64,000 nt of DNA, taken from NCBI GenBank assembly GCA_050694175.1, contig JBOGXA010000006.1, positions 92,379 to 156,378 on the forward strand. The letters run 5' to 3'. The first letter of the stretch is position 1; every line of letters begins with the position of its first letter. Of the stretch, positions 25,552 to 33,316 are shown in pieces. The notes beneath the pieces were generated by a model. The model worked only from the letters and a program-made list of their open reading frames with translations, made no database searches and was not told the origin of the DNA. The translations under genes and the position numbers were made by a program. Source of the stretch: JBOGXA01 sp050694175 (GTDB lineage Bacteria > Actinomycetota > CADDZG01 > WHSQ01).

Positions 25552-26438
25552 CTCGGGTGGGCGCGGATGCGATCGCGGTGCCGGTGCTGGATCGGTCGGG
25601 CGCGGGGGGCACCGGCGTGGTTCGCGGGATCGGTTCGGCCGCGGCTTACGTCGACTTCGACGGCTTCGTGGTGGCGATCACCGCCCCCGATGTGGCGGCG
25701 ATGCCGAACGGGATCTCGGTCGCGTCCATGCGCGCTCTGCAGCGCGTGCGCCCCGGCGCGGACGCGGAGCTTCGCCCGACGGAGATGGTGGTCGGAGTAG
25801 CGACCGTGGACTGGTCCCGGGCGCGACGGTGGGTGCCATCGGTGCCGGCCAACCCCAGGAGCACGCGCGCAGAGGTCGGTGCCCGCGGGCGCGCCCTGGC
25901 GCGGGTCGCGGCCGATTCGCTGGATGAGGGAGGCCGGGGCCCGGTCGCACACTTGGGAAGAGCTCTGCGCGAGCGCGACCTCGAACGCTGGCGGTCGGCC
26001 GCCCTCGAGCTGCTCGGACGGGGACCGGGGCTCACCCCGGAGGGCGACGACATCCTCGTGGGGGGCGCGGCGGCGATGGTGGCTTTTAGTGCTGCGATCG
26101 GGTTCGAGGCCGCCGAGCGACGAGCATGGCTGGCTGTGCTGCACCCTTCCGACTTGCGAACTCGCACGACGGCGCTCGCGGCGACCCTCCTGGAGCTTGC
26201 TTGTGAGGGCTTCGTTGCGGAGCCCCTCGGGACTGCGCTCGATCTCCATCGGTCTGCAGACTGGCGCGCAGCGGCCGCGGCCCTGACTCGGGTCGGCCAT
26301 TCGACGGGACGGGCGTGGTTGTCTGGATGCGGCGTTGTAGCGACGTCGCTTGCCTCGACCGCCGGGGTTCCCCCGAACGAAGAGCGGGGAGTCCACAGGG
26401 CAACCGGCTCGGAGAGAAGAAAGGAGGGGGTTGGGTGA
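25548..26438 (+). CDS. DUF2877 protein (YlbF/AllH-like)
   Basis: 296 aa. The family signature is visible in the middle: LGRGPGLTPEGDDILVGG, which matches the G-x-G-x-GLTP-x-GDD-x-L-x-G consensus of DUF2877. The N-terminal half (PVLDRSGAGGTGVVRG; VAITAPDVAAMPNGISV) also fits. In E. coli the DUF2877 protein YlbF (AllH) is the third part of oxamate carbamoyltransferase. ATG at 25548 overlaps the DUF1116 stop (ATGA), and its own TGA overlaps the cyclase GTG. The C-terminal tail (NEERGVHRATGSERRKEGVG) is polar and low in conservation. Confidence 0.84.
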   Translation: MTRVGADAIAVPVLDRSGAGGTGVVRGIGSAAAYVDFDGFVVAITAPDVAAMPNGISVASMRALQRVRPGADAELRPTEMVVGVATVDWSRARRWVPSVPANPRSTRAEVGARGRALARVAADSLDEGGRGPVAHLGRALRERDLERWRSAALELLGRGPGLTPEGDDILVGGAAAMVAFSAAIGFEAAERRAWLAVLHPSDLRTRTTALAATLLELACEGFVAEPLGTALDLHRSADWRAAAAALTRVGHSTGRAWLSGCGVVATSLASTAGVPPNEERGVHRATGSERRKEGVG

Positions 26439-27217
26439 GGGTTCTCGATCTGTCACAGGACTTCAGCATGCACACCCCCGCGTTCGCGAGTTACGACGGT
26501 CCGTCCATCAAATGGGTCAAGCGACTGGCGTTCGACAGGGCTGGGGGGCAAGAGCTGACCTCTACTCTGCACGTGTCGACTCATCTCGACGCCCCCGCCC
26601 ACTTCTTCTCCGGAGGAAAGTTCATCGGAGACCTTCCGCTCGACTGGTTGATCGGGTCTGCATGCGTCGTCGACCTGGCCAAGATGGGACTCGGGGACTT
26701 CGACATCTACGGACCCGAGCACTTCGAACGCTGGGAGCGCGACACGAGCGTGACCATCGAGCGCGACGACATCCTCATAATCCACACGGGGTACCACCGC
26801 TTCTATCCGGAGAACTGGGTCGATCGCTCGGCCACGGACGAGACGCGCTATTTCATCCGGCACCCCGGGCCGACGCGGGCTTTCGCCGAATGGGTGCTGG
26901 ACCGTGGCATCCGCTGGCTCGCCGTCGACGCCGGCAGCGCCGATCATCCGATGAACACGGTCATTCGCAGGATGCGGCCGGACGAGGCGGAGGATTGCGA
27001 GGAAAAGCTCGGACGCTCGCTGGACGACGTGTTCCCGAAAGCCGACTACCAGATCATGCACACCCTTCTGTTCCCGCACGACATCATTCATATCGAGAAC
27101 CTCGGCGGCCACATCGACGAGGTGCTGGATCGACGAGTCCAGTTCGGTTGCTTCCCGTGGCGGTTTCAGGGAGGGGAGGCAGCGTTCTGCCGCGCGGTTG
27201 CCTTTCTCGATTCGTGA
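26435..27217 (+). CDS. Cyclase-family metal hydrolase (kynurenine-formamidase-like fold)
   Basis: 260 aa. The metal site is the family's HxxTHxDxPxHF: STLHVSTHLDAPAHF (about 45-59). Other conserved segments: DDILIIHTGYHRFYP, WLAVDAGSADHPMNT and IIHIENLGGHIDEVL. The family includes formamidases and isatin, barbiturate-related and other amide hydrolases, so it could cut an amide made by the pathway; the substrate is not known. A strong ribosome-binding site AAGGAGG lies 10 nt upstream of GTG 26435. It ends the catabolic operon (40-nt gap-free run from hyuA). Confidence 0.87.
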   Translation: MRVLDLSQDFSMHTPAFASYDGPSIKWVKRLAFDRAGGQELTSTLHVSTHLDAPAHFFSGGKFIGDLPLDWLIGSACVVDLAKMGLGDFDIYGPEHFERWERDTSVTIERDDILIIHTGYHRFYPENWVDRSATDETRYFIRHPGPTRAFAEWVLDRGIRWLAVDAGSADHPMNTVIRRMRPDEAEDCEEKLGRSLDDVFPKADYQIMHTLLFPHDIIHIENLGGHIDEVLDRRVQFGCFPWRFQGGEAAFCRAVAFLDS

Positions 27218-27275
27218 ACCTCGGTTCAATGGGGCCTTCTGCTCTCGGACGCCGGGTTAAATCCGATTAACAAGA

Positions 27276-27521
27276 ATGAACAGCGACAGTCTCATACAGA
27301 GGACGCCGTCGGTGGCTATCTTGTCGGCCGTGGACGTCGACGTTCCGGGGGACCTCGTCAGCGCTCTGCGCGACCGGGACATTGCGAGCGAAGCTTTTGA
27401 CGAGCTGCCTCCCTCACATCAGCAAGACATCATCGACTGGATCGCCGGAGCGAACGATGGTCGTCATCGCGCGGAGCGGGTCCGAATCGTTGTCGAAGTG
27501 CTGCTCCCCAGCATGAGATGA
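27276..27521 (+). CDS. YdeI/OmpD-associated-type small protein (81 aa)
   Basis: The residues VPGDLVSALRDRDIASEAFD and LPPSHQQDIIDWIAGAND followed by RRHRAERVRIVVEVLL-like end match the short C-terminal helical motif of the YdeI/OmpD-associated family (DUF1905-associated). In that family the pattern is 'VPxDLxxALxxxPxAxxxFxxLxxSxxxxxxxWIxxAKxxxTRxxRI'. Function is not established here. Only the C-terminal module is present; the larger N-terminal domain of many relatives is absent. Start ATG 27276 (MNSDSLIQRT) has no clear ribosome-binding site. The hairpin terminator follows 15 nt after its stop. Confidence 0.65.
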   Translation: MNSDSLIQRTPSVAILSAVDVDVPGDLVSALRDRDIASEAFDELPPSHQQDIIDWIAGANDGRHRAERVRIVVEVLLPSMR

Positions 27522-27536
27522 ACTCGAATGGGAATC

Positions 27537-27577
27537 GGGGCCCGCGCCGCCGGGGGCATCCGGCGCCCGCGGGCCCC
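27537..27577. terminator. Strong bidirectional hairpin
   Basis: GGGGCCCGCG (27537-27546) pairs with CGCGGGCCCC (27568-27577) as a 10-bp stem. Within it CGCCGG pairs with CCGGCG around the loop GGGCAT, with a small C bulge. It lies just past the YdeI-type stop on the plus strand and 5 nt past the minus-strand 31-codon ORF stop, so it can end both transcripts. No U-run. Confidence 0.75.
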
Positions 27578-27582
27578 GACCT

Positions 27583-27678
27583 TCACTTCGACCTAGCCGT
27601 GAGGCCAGCCGGCGCCGGCGGTGAGCCATAGGGCCGCCAGTGAGCGGCGAGAGCGGTGAGACGCCGGATCGTTGCCAT
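27583..27678 (-). CDS. 31-residue peptide ORF divergent from the XRE-TPR regulator
   Basis: Leftward ATG frame: MATIRRLTALAAHW then RPYGSPPAPAG and LTARSK. Support: a near-ideal ribosome-binding site AAGGGGGTGACAA before the ATG, a stop followed 5 nt later by a strong hairpin, and a -10-like TATAAC on the same strand at 27733-27728. It has an N-terminal amphipathic basic/hydrophobic part and a proline-rich end. I see no classical signal peptide. Its place next to a divergent XRE-TPR regulator matches the layout of peptide-sensing pairs. It may instead be a leader or chance ORF. Confidence 0.5.
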   Translation of the reverse strand: MATIRRLTALAAHWRPYGSPPAPAGLTARSK

Positions 27679-27822
27679 TTGTCACCCCCTTTCCCTTCGG
27701 GTTTGGTAACCAGCCGAGTATTACGGCGTTATAGGTACTGTTACGGGATTCCCTGGAAGAGTTATCCAGAACGCGACATCCAAGCTGTTACGATCCGCAG
27801 TGGCTTCATGGACGGAGGGACA
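27679..27822. promoter_or_regulatory. Divergent regulatory region of the XRE-TPR gene and small ORF
   Basis: 144 nt between the divergent small ORF and the regulator start, more AT-rich than its neighbours. It holds the palindrome GGTAACC (near 27705), a minus-strand TATAAC (27733-27728), and TGTTACG twice about 47 nt apart (near 27738 and 27785). These may be promoter and operator parts; no single consensus is certain. Confidence 0.4.
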
Positions 27823-29124
27823 GTGACCGGACAGCGGGGTATGAGTGCCGGGCTCGGCCGGCGCCTGAAAAGGCTGCGCCTCGCGAAGGGCTTCACCCAG
27901 CAAGATCTTGCGGAGAGCGCCTACACGGCCGCCTATGTGAGCACGATCGAAGCCGGACGGCGCAATCCATCGAACGTCGCGGTTGCGTTTTTCGCCGATC
28001 GCCTCGGGGTCGAACCGGAGGAGATCCTCACCGGCCGCCCACCCGGACTCGCCGTGAAACTCGAGGTCGATCTTCAGCGCGCCCGCATGATCCTGTCGGG
28101 AGGCAACTACGCTGACGCCGACGAGCACTTTTCCGAGATCGAGCGCAGCGCCCAGCGCTACGACCTGACCCGGGTAGAGGCCAAAGCCTTGGAGGGACGG
28201 GGGCTTGTTGCCGAGCGCCTATGCGATCCGGAATCTGGTCTCGAGTATTTCGAACGGGCGGTTGGGCTGCTCGAGGACGAACCGCTGCCGCTGCGGGTCG
28301 AGTCGGTTGCCGGCGCGGCAAGGTGTACTCAAATGATCGGTGATGTCCGGTACTCGATCCACCTGCTCGAGTCGTTCCTCATGCAGCTGCGCTCCATTCC
28401 CGACCCCCTCGCTCTCATGCGGATCCACTCCTCGCTCGTGTGGCCCTATTCGGAGGTTGGTCTGCATAACAAAGCGGCTAAGGCCGCTACCGAGGCCCTC
28501 AAGCTGGAGGCTCGCGTCGACGACCCGGAACAGATCGCAAACATGCACATCAATGTGGCACGCGAGTTGTTGCGCCAGAACCGAGCCGACGAGGCTCTAG
28601 CGTCATTGAGGCGGGCCGAGTTGCTCTACGCGTCGCTCGAGTGGAAGACCGAGGTTGCTCGCGCCCATCTGGCCAGGGGCATGGTCTTTGTCGACCAAGG
28701 TGCTCTCGAGGAAGCGCGTCCGTCTCTGTACAAGGCTCTCGAGGTCTTTACGGAGACCGCCAGCAGCTTGAATCAGGCGCGCAGCCTCAACGAACTCGCT
28801 CGCGTCGAGAGGCTGTGCGGGCGGCCCGATGAGGCTCGAAGACTGCTCGACCAGTCGATCTCTCTCCTTCAAGAGGGCGATGTTGCCGAACTCGCGTGCG
28901 CGCATCGAGAGATGGCACTATCCATGGTCGCGGACACGCCAGACCTTGCCGAGAAGAACTTCCGCATCGCTATCGATCTCTACCGACGCGCGGAGGAGCC
29001 GCTGCAGATGGCTGCCGTGTACAGGCATCTCGGTGATCTGCTCTTCGATAAGGGTGATACCTCCGCCAGCCGCGACTCTTACAGAGACGCTCTCGTTGCG
29101 CTCGAACGATCGTCGTTGGGCTGA
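27823..29124 (+). CDS. XRE-family regulator with TPR-like C-terminal domain
   Basis: 433 aa. N-terminal helix-turn-helix about residues 10-70 (LGRRLKRLRLAKGFTQQDLA; YVSTIEAGRRNPS), followed by a long alpha-helical repeat region to the end with degenerate TPRs (EALASLRRAELLYASLEWKT; YRHLGDLLFDKGDTSASRDS). The plan is that of RRNPP-type (Rap/NprR/PlcR/PrgX) and Streptomyces TPR regulators whose TPR part binds a small ligand, often a peptide. GTG 27823 was picked because GGAGGG lies upstream; ATG 27808 and ATG 27841 are alternatives, and open frame to 27640 overlaps the small ORF and is not thought coding. Convergent with a decarboxylase gene. Confidence 0.8.
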   Translation: MTGQRGMSAGLGRRLKRLRLAKGFTQQDLAESAYTAAYVSTIEAGRRNPSNVAVAFFADRLGVEPEEILTGRPPGLAVKLEVDLQRARMILSGGNYADADEHFSEIERSAQRYDLTRVEAKALEGRGLVAERLCDPESGLEYFERAVGLLEDEPLPLRVESVAGAARCTQMIGDVRYSIHLLESFLMQLRSIPDPLALMRIHSSLVWPYSEVGLHNKAAKAATEALKLEARVDDPEQIANMHINVARELLRQNRADEALASLRRAELLYASLEWKTEVARAHLARGMVFVDQGALEEARPSLYKALEVFTETASSLNQARSLNELARVERLCGRPDEARRLLDQSISLLQEGDVAELACAHREMALSMVADTPDLAEKNFRIAIDLYRRAEEPLQMAAVYRHLGDLLFDKGDTSASRDSYRDALVALERSSLG

Positions 29125-29133
29125 TCCAAGAGC

Positions 29134-30609
29134 TCAGCCGACGAGGCGACCCCCCAGTTCGCGAACCACATCGACCACGAGCTCCACGTCTTCGTCGGTT
29201 GTTTGCCAGTTGACTATCGCGGGGCGAAAGGCGACGCGGCCCCCGTAAACGGTCGTACCGACGTAGACGCGCCCATCGGCGATGACCTCTTCGCCGAGGC
29301 GGCGGTTAAGCTCGTCGAGCTCATTCCCGGCGATGCCGGAGGGCCGGAACCGAAAGCACACGATGTTTAGCCCCACCTCTGCGAGCCGTTCGAGGTCGGG
29401 CGCGGAGTCCACGAGGTCCGCCATGTGGCGCGCGAGGTGAAGATGGTGCTCGACGAGCTGCCGGTAGCCACTGCGTCCGTAGGCCAGCAGAGTCGCCCAC
29501 ACCGCGAAGCTGCGCGCTCTTCGCGAGCTCTCGGGAGCCAGGTTGAAATAGTTGGGCCGCGCCTCGTCGTGTTCGGGGAGATACGCGGCCGCGGTCGCAA
29601 ACGGCCCGACCAGCAGGCTCGGATCGCGTATGAAGGCAAAGCCGCAGTCGTAGGCGACGTTCAGCCATTTGTGCCCATCCGCGATCACGGAGTTCGCTCG
29701 GTCGATTCCGGCGACGAGGTGTCGGCTGTTCGGCGAGGCGGCCGCGAAGAGACCGAAGGCGCCGTCGACATGGAGCCAGCAGCCGTAGCGCTCGGCCAGA
29801 TCGGCCATCACCTCGATCGGGTCGAATTCCCCGGCGTTCACCTCGCCGGCGTTGGCGACGATGATCCCCGGTTTTCCGCCGAGCTCCCGAAGGGCGTCCT
29901 CCATTCCGCCCGGGTCGAGCCGGCCCACGTCGTCGCGAGTGAACACCTGCACGCGTCCGCGCCCGATGCCCAGCATCGCCAGGGCTTTGGTCGCGCTCGG
30001 GTGGATGTATCCGCTCGATAGCACGGGCATCCCCGGGAGGTGGGAGAGCCCGTCGCGGTCAACGTCGACACCATGCTGTTGCGCCCACCACCGGCGTGCG
30101 CACGCGATGCCGGTGAAGTTCGCCATGGTGGCGCCCGTGGTCAGGACTCCACCCCACGATGCCGGGAGCCCGAATAACTCGCGTAACCACGCCAGCGCCA
30201 CGATCTCGAGGCGCGCACCCAGAGGCGCCGATACCCATGCTCCATTGTTTTGATCCCACGCGGAAGTGATCCAGTCGGCACCCAACGCTGCGGGAGTGGT
30301 TCCGCCGACGACGAAATGGAAGAAGCGTGGCCCGGCGGAGCCGATGATCCCGTCGACCCCGTCAAGGAGCGACCGCAGCGCCTCCATCCCTCCGATTCCT
30401 TCCTCGGGCAGACCGCCACCGAAGCTCAGTGCGACCTCATTGGCCCCCGCGGCCCTAACGGGCGCGGTGTCGAGTGCGCCGAGATAGGAAGCGGCCTTGG
30501 TGGCGACGTAGTCGATGACCTCCGGTATCTCGCTCGAATGTGGAAACGTCATCTGCCCGAAATCCTTTCGTGCAGCAGCTACGGCCGCGTTCTGTATCCG
30601 TTGAGACAT
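29134..30609 (-). CDS. PLP-dependent group II amino-acid decarboxylase
   Basis: 491 aa, glutamate/aromatic-amino-acid decarboxylase family. The Schiff-base lysine is Lys314 in VIADGHKWLNVAYD. HVDGAFGLF is the conserved Asp that holds the PLP ring nitrogen. GGVLTTGATMANFTGIACAR is the PLP phosphate-binding turn. It would release CO2 from an amino acid; substrate cannot be told (aromatic L-amino acid, tyrosine or glutamate relatives are possible). The stop is 9 nt from the convergent regulator stop; no terminator fits there. Start at 30609 (MSQRIQNAA) is TTG or nearby; upstream is divergent from the acetyltransferase. Confidence 0.88.
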   Translation of the reverse strand: MSQRIQNAAVAAARKDFGQMTFPHSSEIPEVIDYVATKAASYLGALDTAPVRAAGANEVALSFGGGLPEEGIGGMEALRSLLDGVDGIIGSAGPRFFHFVVGGTTPAALGADWITSAWDQNNGAWVSAPLGARLEIVALAWLRELFGLPASWGGVLTTGATMANFTGIACARRWWAQQHGVDVDRDGLSHLPGMPVLSSGYIHPSATKALAMLGIGRGRVQVFTRDDVGRLDPGGMEDALRELGGKPGIIVANAGEVNAGEFDPIEVMADLAERYGCWLHVDGAFGLFAAASPNSRHLVAGIDRANSVIADGHKWLNVAYDCGFAFIRDPSLLVGPFATAAAYLPEHDEARPNYFNLAPESSRRARSFAVWATLLAYGRSGYRQLVEHHLHLARHMADLVDSAPDLERLAEVGLNIVCFRFRPSGIAGNELDELNRRLGEEVIADGRVYVGTTVYGGRVAFRPAIVNWQTTDEDVELVVDVVRELGGRLVG

Positions 30610-30718
30610 GCCTGGAGCAGAAGCTTTATGGCCACGACCATGCCTTGTGAGATCCGCCGAGCATAGCTCTCGCGGGTGCCTCGACTGCCCGCTGGTGCGC
30701 CGGCACTAGTGTTAAGGC

Positions 30719-31279
30719 ATGCCACGAGGGATTGGGACCGAACTCGAGACGGGGTCGCGAGTCGTTTTGCGACGCCCCACATTGCGCGACGAGAGGGACT
30801 TCATCCAGCTCGTTGAGGCTAGCCGACGACTTCATCGACCGTGGGTCACTCCTCCGTCGGACTCCAGCTCGTATCGCCGGTACATCGGGCGCTCCCGTCG
30901 AGAAGACTTCGAGGGACTCTTGGTCTGCCGCATCGAGGACGGTGCCATCGTGGGGCTCTACGAGTTAGGCCAGATCTCGCGCGGAGACTTCCAAAGCGCC
31001 TACGTTGGGTACTACGTTCATGCAACTTACGAAAGGCGCGGCTACATGACGGAGGGAATGGAGCTTGTCCTGCACCATGCGTTTCGCACCCTGAAGCTCC
31101 ACCGTCTCGAAGCGAACATCCAGCCCGGCAACATCCGATCGGTCGCGCTGGTGAAACGTTGTGGTTTCCGCAAGGAGGGCTTCTCTCCCCGATACCTCAA
31201 GATCGGAGGACGGTGGAGGGACCATGAGAGATGGGCGATCTCGGTCGAAGACTGGCGCTATGCCCGCAAACGAAAGTGA
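30719..31279 (+). CDS. GNAT acetyltransferase, RimJ-like
   Basis: 186 aa. It has the acetyl-CoA-binding fold seen in ribosomal-protein N-acetyltransferases: VVLRRPTLRDERDFIQLV, GLYELGQISRGDFQSAYVGYY, the pyrophosphate loop YERRGYMTEGMEL, and LHRLEANIQPGNIRSVALVK. It would acetylate an N-terminal amine or small amine; RimJ/RimL types target ribosomal proteins S5/L12, but substrate is not shown here. ATG 30719 lies in a divergent region with the decarboxylase. The FKBP lipoprotein starts 3 nt after its stop, so the pair is likely one transcript. Confidence 0.85.
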   Translation: MPRGIGTELETGSRVVLRRPTLRDERDFIQLVEASRRLHRPWVTPPSDSSSYRRYIGRSRREDFEGLLVCRIEDGAIVGLYELGQISRGDFQSAYVGYYVHATYERRGYMTEGMELVLHHAFRTLKLHRLEANIQPGNIRSVALVKRCGFRKEGFSPRYLKIGGRWRDHERWAISVEDWRYARKRK

Positions 31280-31281
31280 GG

Positions 31282-31728
31282 ATGATTCGAACCGCGCCGT
31301 TGCTCGTGGCGATGTCCGTAGCGGCCGCCTGCAACGGATCAGCCGAGGACGTTCTAGGACGAGATTGCACGGAGGGCGAGGAGATCACGAGCGACTCTGG
31401 TCTCGTCTATGAGGATCTGCGGTGCGGGGATGGGGCGGAGGCGGATCACGGGGACGCGCTGCGAGTCGAATACACGGGGCGGCTCTCCGACGGGTCGGTT
31501 TTCGACGGCACCGCACCGGGCGAAGCCCTCGAGTTCCTGCTCGATGCCGACGTCGTCATCGCCGGGTGGAGCGAAGGCATCGACGGAATGCAAGAAGGCG
31601 GCCGCAGGCGCCTTGAAATTCCTCCGGAGCTCGGGTATGGGGACGATGGACTGGCCGGGAAGATCCCTCCCGGCGCCACGGTCACCTATATCGTCGAGCT
31701 CGTGGAGGTCCGCAAGCCCGCCGAGTGA
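31282..31728 (+). CDS. FKBP-type peptidyl-prolyl isomerase lipoprotein
   Basis: 148 aa. Signal peptide with lipobox: LLVAMSVAAAC, so Cys17 would be lipid-modified and the domain faces outside the membrane. The FKBP fold is clear: LRVEYTGRLSDGSVFDG, then WSEGIDGMQEGGRRRLEIPP, ELGYGDDG and IPPGATVTYIVELVEV. It catalyses cis-trans isomerisation of prolyl bonds in exported proteins. ATG 31282 was chosen because it precedes the signal peptide; a longer frame to 31231 would overlap the acetyltransferase. Its stop is 12 nt from the stop of the convergent glycosyltransferase gene. Confidence 0.92.
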   Translation: MIRTAPLLVAMSVAAACNGSAEDVLGRDCTEGEEITSDSGLVYEDLRCGDGAEADHGDALRVEYTGRLSDGSVFDGTAPGEALEFLLDADVVIAGWSEGIDGMQEGGRRRLEIPPELGYGDDGLAGKIPPGATVTYIVELVEVRKPAE

Positions 31729-31740
31729 TCGCCCGAGCTC

Positions 31741-33252
31741 CTATATCCAGCACCAGCCGCGGGGAGGCTTTCCCTCCTCGCTCGTCGAGTCGCTGGTGCG
31801 GATGATGACGGCTCCCCCCGCCTTGGTCTCGGTCGACGTGACCTGAGTTGTGTTGGGTCGGAAGCGACAATCGTCCTCGTCGAACCAAATGCGTCCTTTC
31901 CATTGTTCGGGGGGTAGCGGGCGCTTCGTCAGCACTGGATAGAAATAGCCGAAGAGCCCCACGGTCGTGGCCGCAAAGACGGCTACAGCGGCGCGCGCCT
32001 CCCACGACCCCCCGATTCTCGTTGCGCAGTAGGCGAGGGCCAAGCACATGAAAGGCACCGTCGGCAGCAGGTAGAAGATGAAGATGGCACCGCGACCCGT
32101 CTGCTGAATCAGCCACGGCGAGTATGTAAGGAGGATGCCGGCGACTATGAGACCTTCGGCCCCCCCATACGCCCGGCGCTCGATGAGCCTTCGCACCCAC
32201 GAGAAAGCAACGTACAGGAACGCAGGTATCGAGGCCCACCATACGAACGGACTTCCGAGTGCCAGGATCTCTTCGTTTTGTCCTTTGGCGTTGACCTCGT
32301 AGAAATAGGCAACCGGCCTTTTCAGCAAGATCCACGACCAGGCCGGTGACTGGTATCCGTGGGTGGCGTCGATGATGTCGCGAGTGTGGGTCAGATACAT
32401 CTCGCGTTGCTCGTGTCCGACCGCGCCCAACCACGATCCCCTCGACCACGGAGCGGCAACTGATCCATGGACTCTGCCCGCGAACGTGAGTAGGTACACG
32501 GCGAGAGGCACCAGGAGCAGGCAGACCAGGAGCGATATGGCGGAGCGCAGGGCGACCCCGCGACGTTCTGGTTTCTCTTCTCTTCGTGAGCGTGACACAT
32601 CCCAGGCGGTGCAGAGGGCGAGCACCAAGACCATGAAGAAGGCGCCGGACCACTTGCTCGCGATCGCGCCCCCCGCCGCGACCCCCGCTGCCAGCCGGTA
32701 GGGGCGCAACAGCCGCGCTGAGGACGCTCGACCCGGTACCCAGTCCCGGTCGTAGAGAGCAAACAGGACCGCGGCGACTCCGAACATCGTCACGAACACA
32801 TCGAGCATCGCTATGCGCGACTGCACGAAATGAAGGAAATCGAAAGTCATGAGCGCTGCGGCAAGCACTGCGCCGGCAGTGGATCCGAGAAGTCGTCGCC
32901 CCAACACATACATGAGCAGAACGGTGAGCGAACCTGCTGCCGCCGCTGAGATCCGCCACCCGAACGAATCGAATCCAAAGATGGCGATCCCGATGCCGAT
33001 CAGCCACTTTCCCAATGGGGGGTGCGCCTCGACTTGGGGGGTCTCGAGGTCGCACGGAGCCGGCTCTGCCTCGACGTAGACGCAGGCATCTTTCGCGTAG
33101 TACGTCTCGTCGAAAACGAGGGTGGGAGGATCGGACAGAAAGAGGAGACGGAGAGCTGAGGCGATCCCGACTATTAGCGCGACCGCGATCCAATCCCGTC
33201 GAGCCCATCCGCGCCGGTCGGAAACGCGATCCGAGGATGCAGTTGCGGCCAT
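31741..33252 (-). CDS. pmt: Protein O-mannosyltransferase, PMT family
   Basis: 503 aa, about 10 TM helices. The N-terminal first luminal loop has the catalytic acidic pair FDETYYAKDA typical of polyprenol-phosphate-mannose-dependent protein O-mannosyltransferases. Further: EAHPPLGKWLIGIG, the ASKWSGAFFMVLVLALC helix, and GYQSPAWSWILLKRPVAYFY. The C-terminal tail has two cysteines (DDCRFRP, PRGWCWI). Mannose is transferred to Ser/Thr of exported proteins at the membrane's outer face. Mtb Rv1002c is the same type in the same place, next to rsmI. It is divergent from rsmI with 64 nt between starts. ATG 33252. Confidence 0.9.
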   Translation of the reverse strand: MAATASSDRVSDRRGWARRDWIAVALIVGIASALRLLFLSDPPTLVFDETYYAKDACVYVEAEPAPCDLETPQVEAHPPLGKWLIGIGIAIFGFDSFGWRISAAAAGSLTVLLMYVLGRRLLGSTAGAVLAAALMTFDFLHFVQSRIAMLDVFVTMFGVAAVLFALYDRDWVPGRASSARLLRPYRLAAGVAAGGAIASKWSGAFFMVLVLALCTAWDVSRSRREEKPERRGVALRSAISLLVCLLLVPLAVYLLTFAGRVHGSVAAPWSRGSWLGAVGHEQREMYLTHTRDIIDATHGYQSPAWSWILLKRPVAYFYEVNAKGQNEEILALGSPFVWWASIPAFLYVAFSWVRRLIERRAYGGAEGLIVAGILLTYSPWLIQQTGRGAIFIFYLLPTVPFMCLALAYCATRIGGSWEARAAVAVFAATTVGLFGYFYPVLTKRPLPPEQWKGRIWFDEDDCRFRPNTTQVTSTETKAGGAVIIRTSDSTSEEGKPPRGWCWI

Positions 33253-33316
33253 GTCGCGGCAGCATATTGTGCCGGTTCGGCAACTCGGGCGGCGCCGCCG
33301 TGAGAAGGTTCGATCG

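Noticed and set aside
27640..27822. Upstream extension of the XRE-TPR gene (start at 27640)
   Set aside because: The extra about 60 residues contain no domain, overlap the small ORF, and lack a ribosome-binding site; GTG 27823 is better placed.
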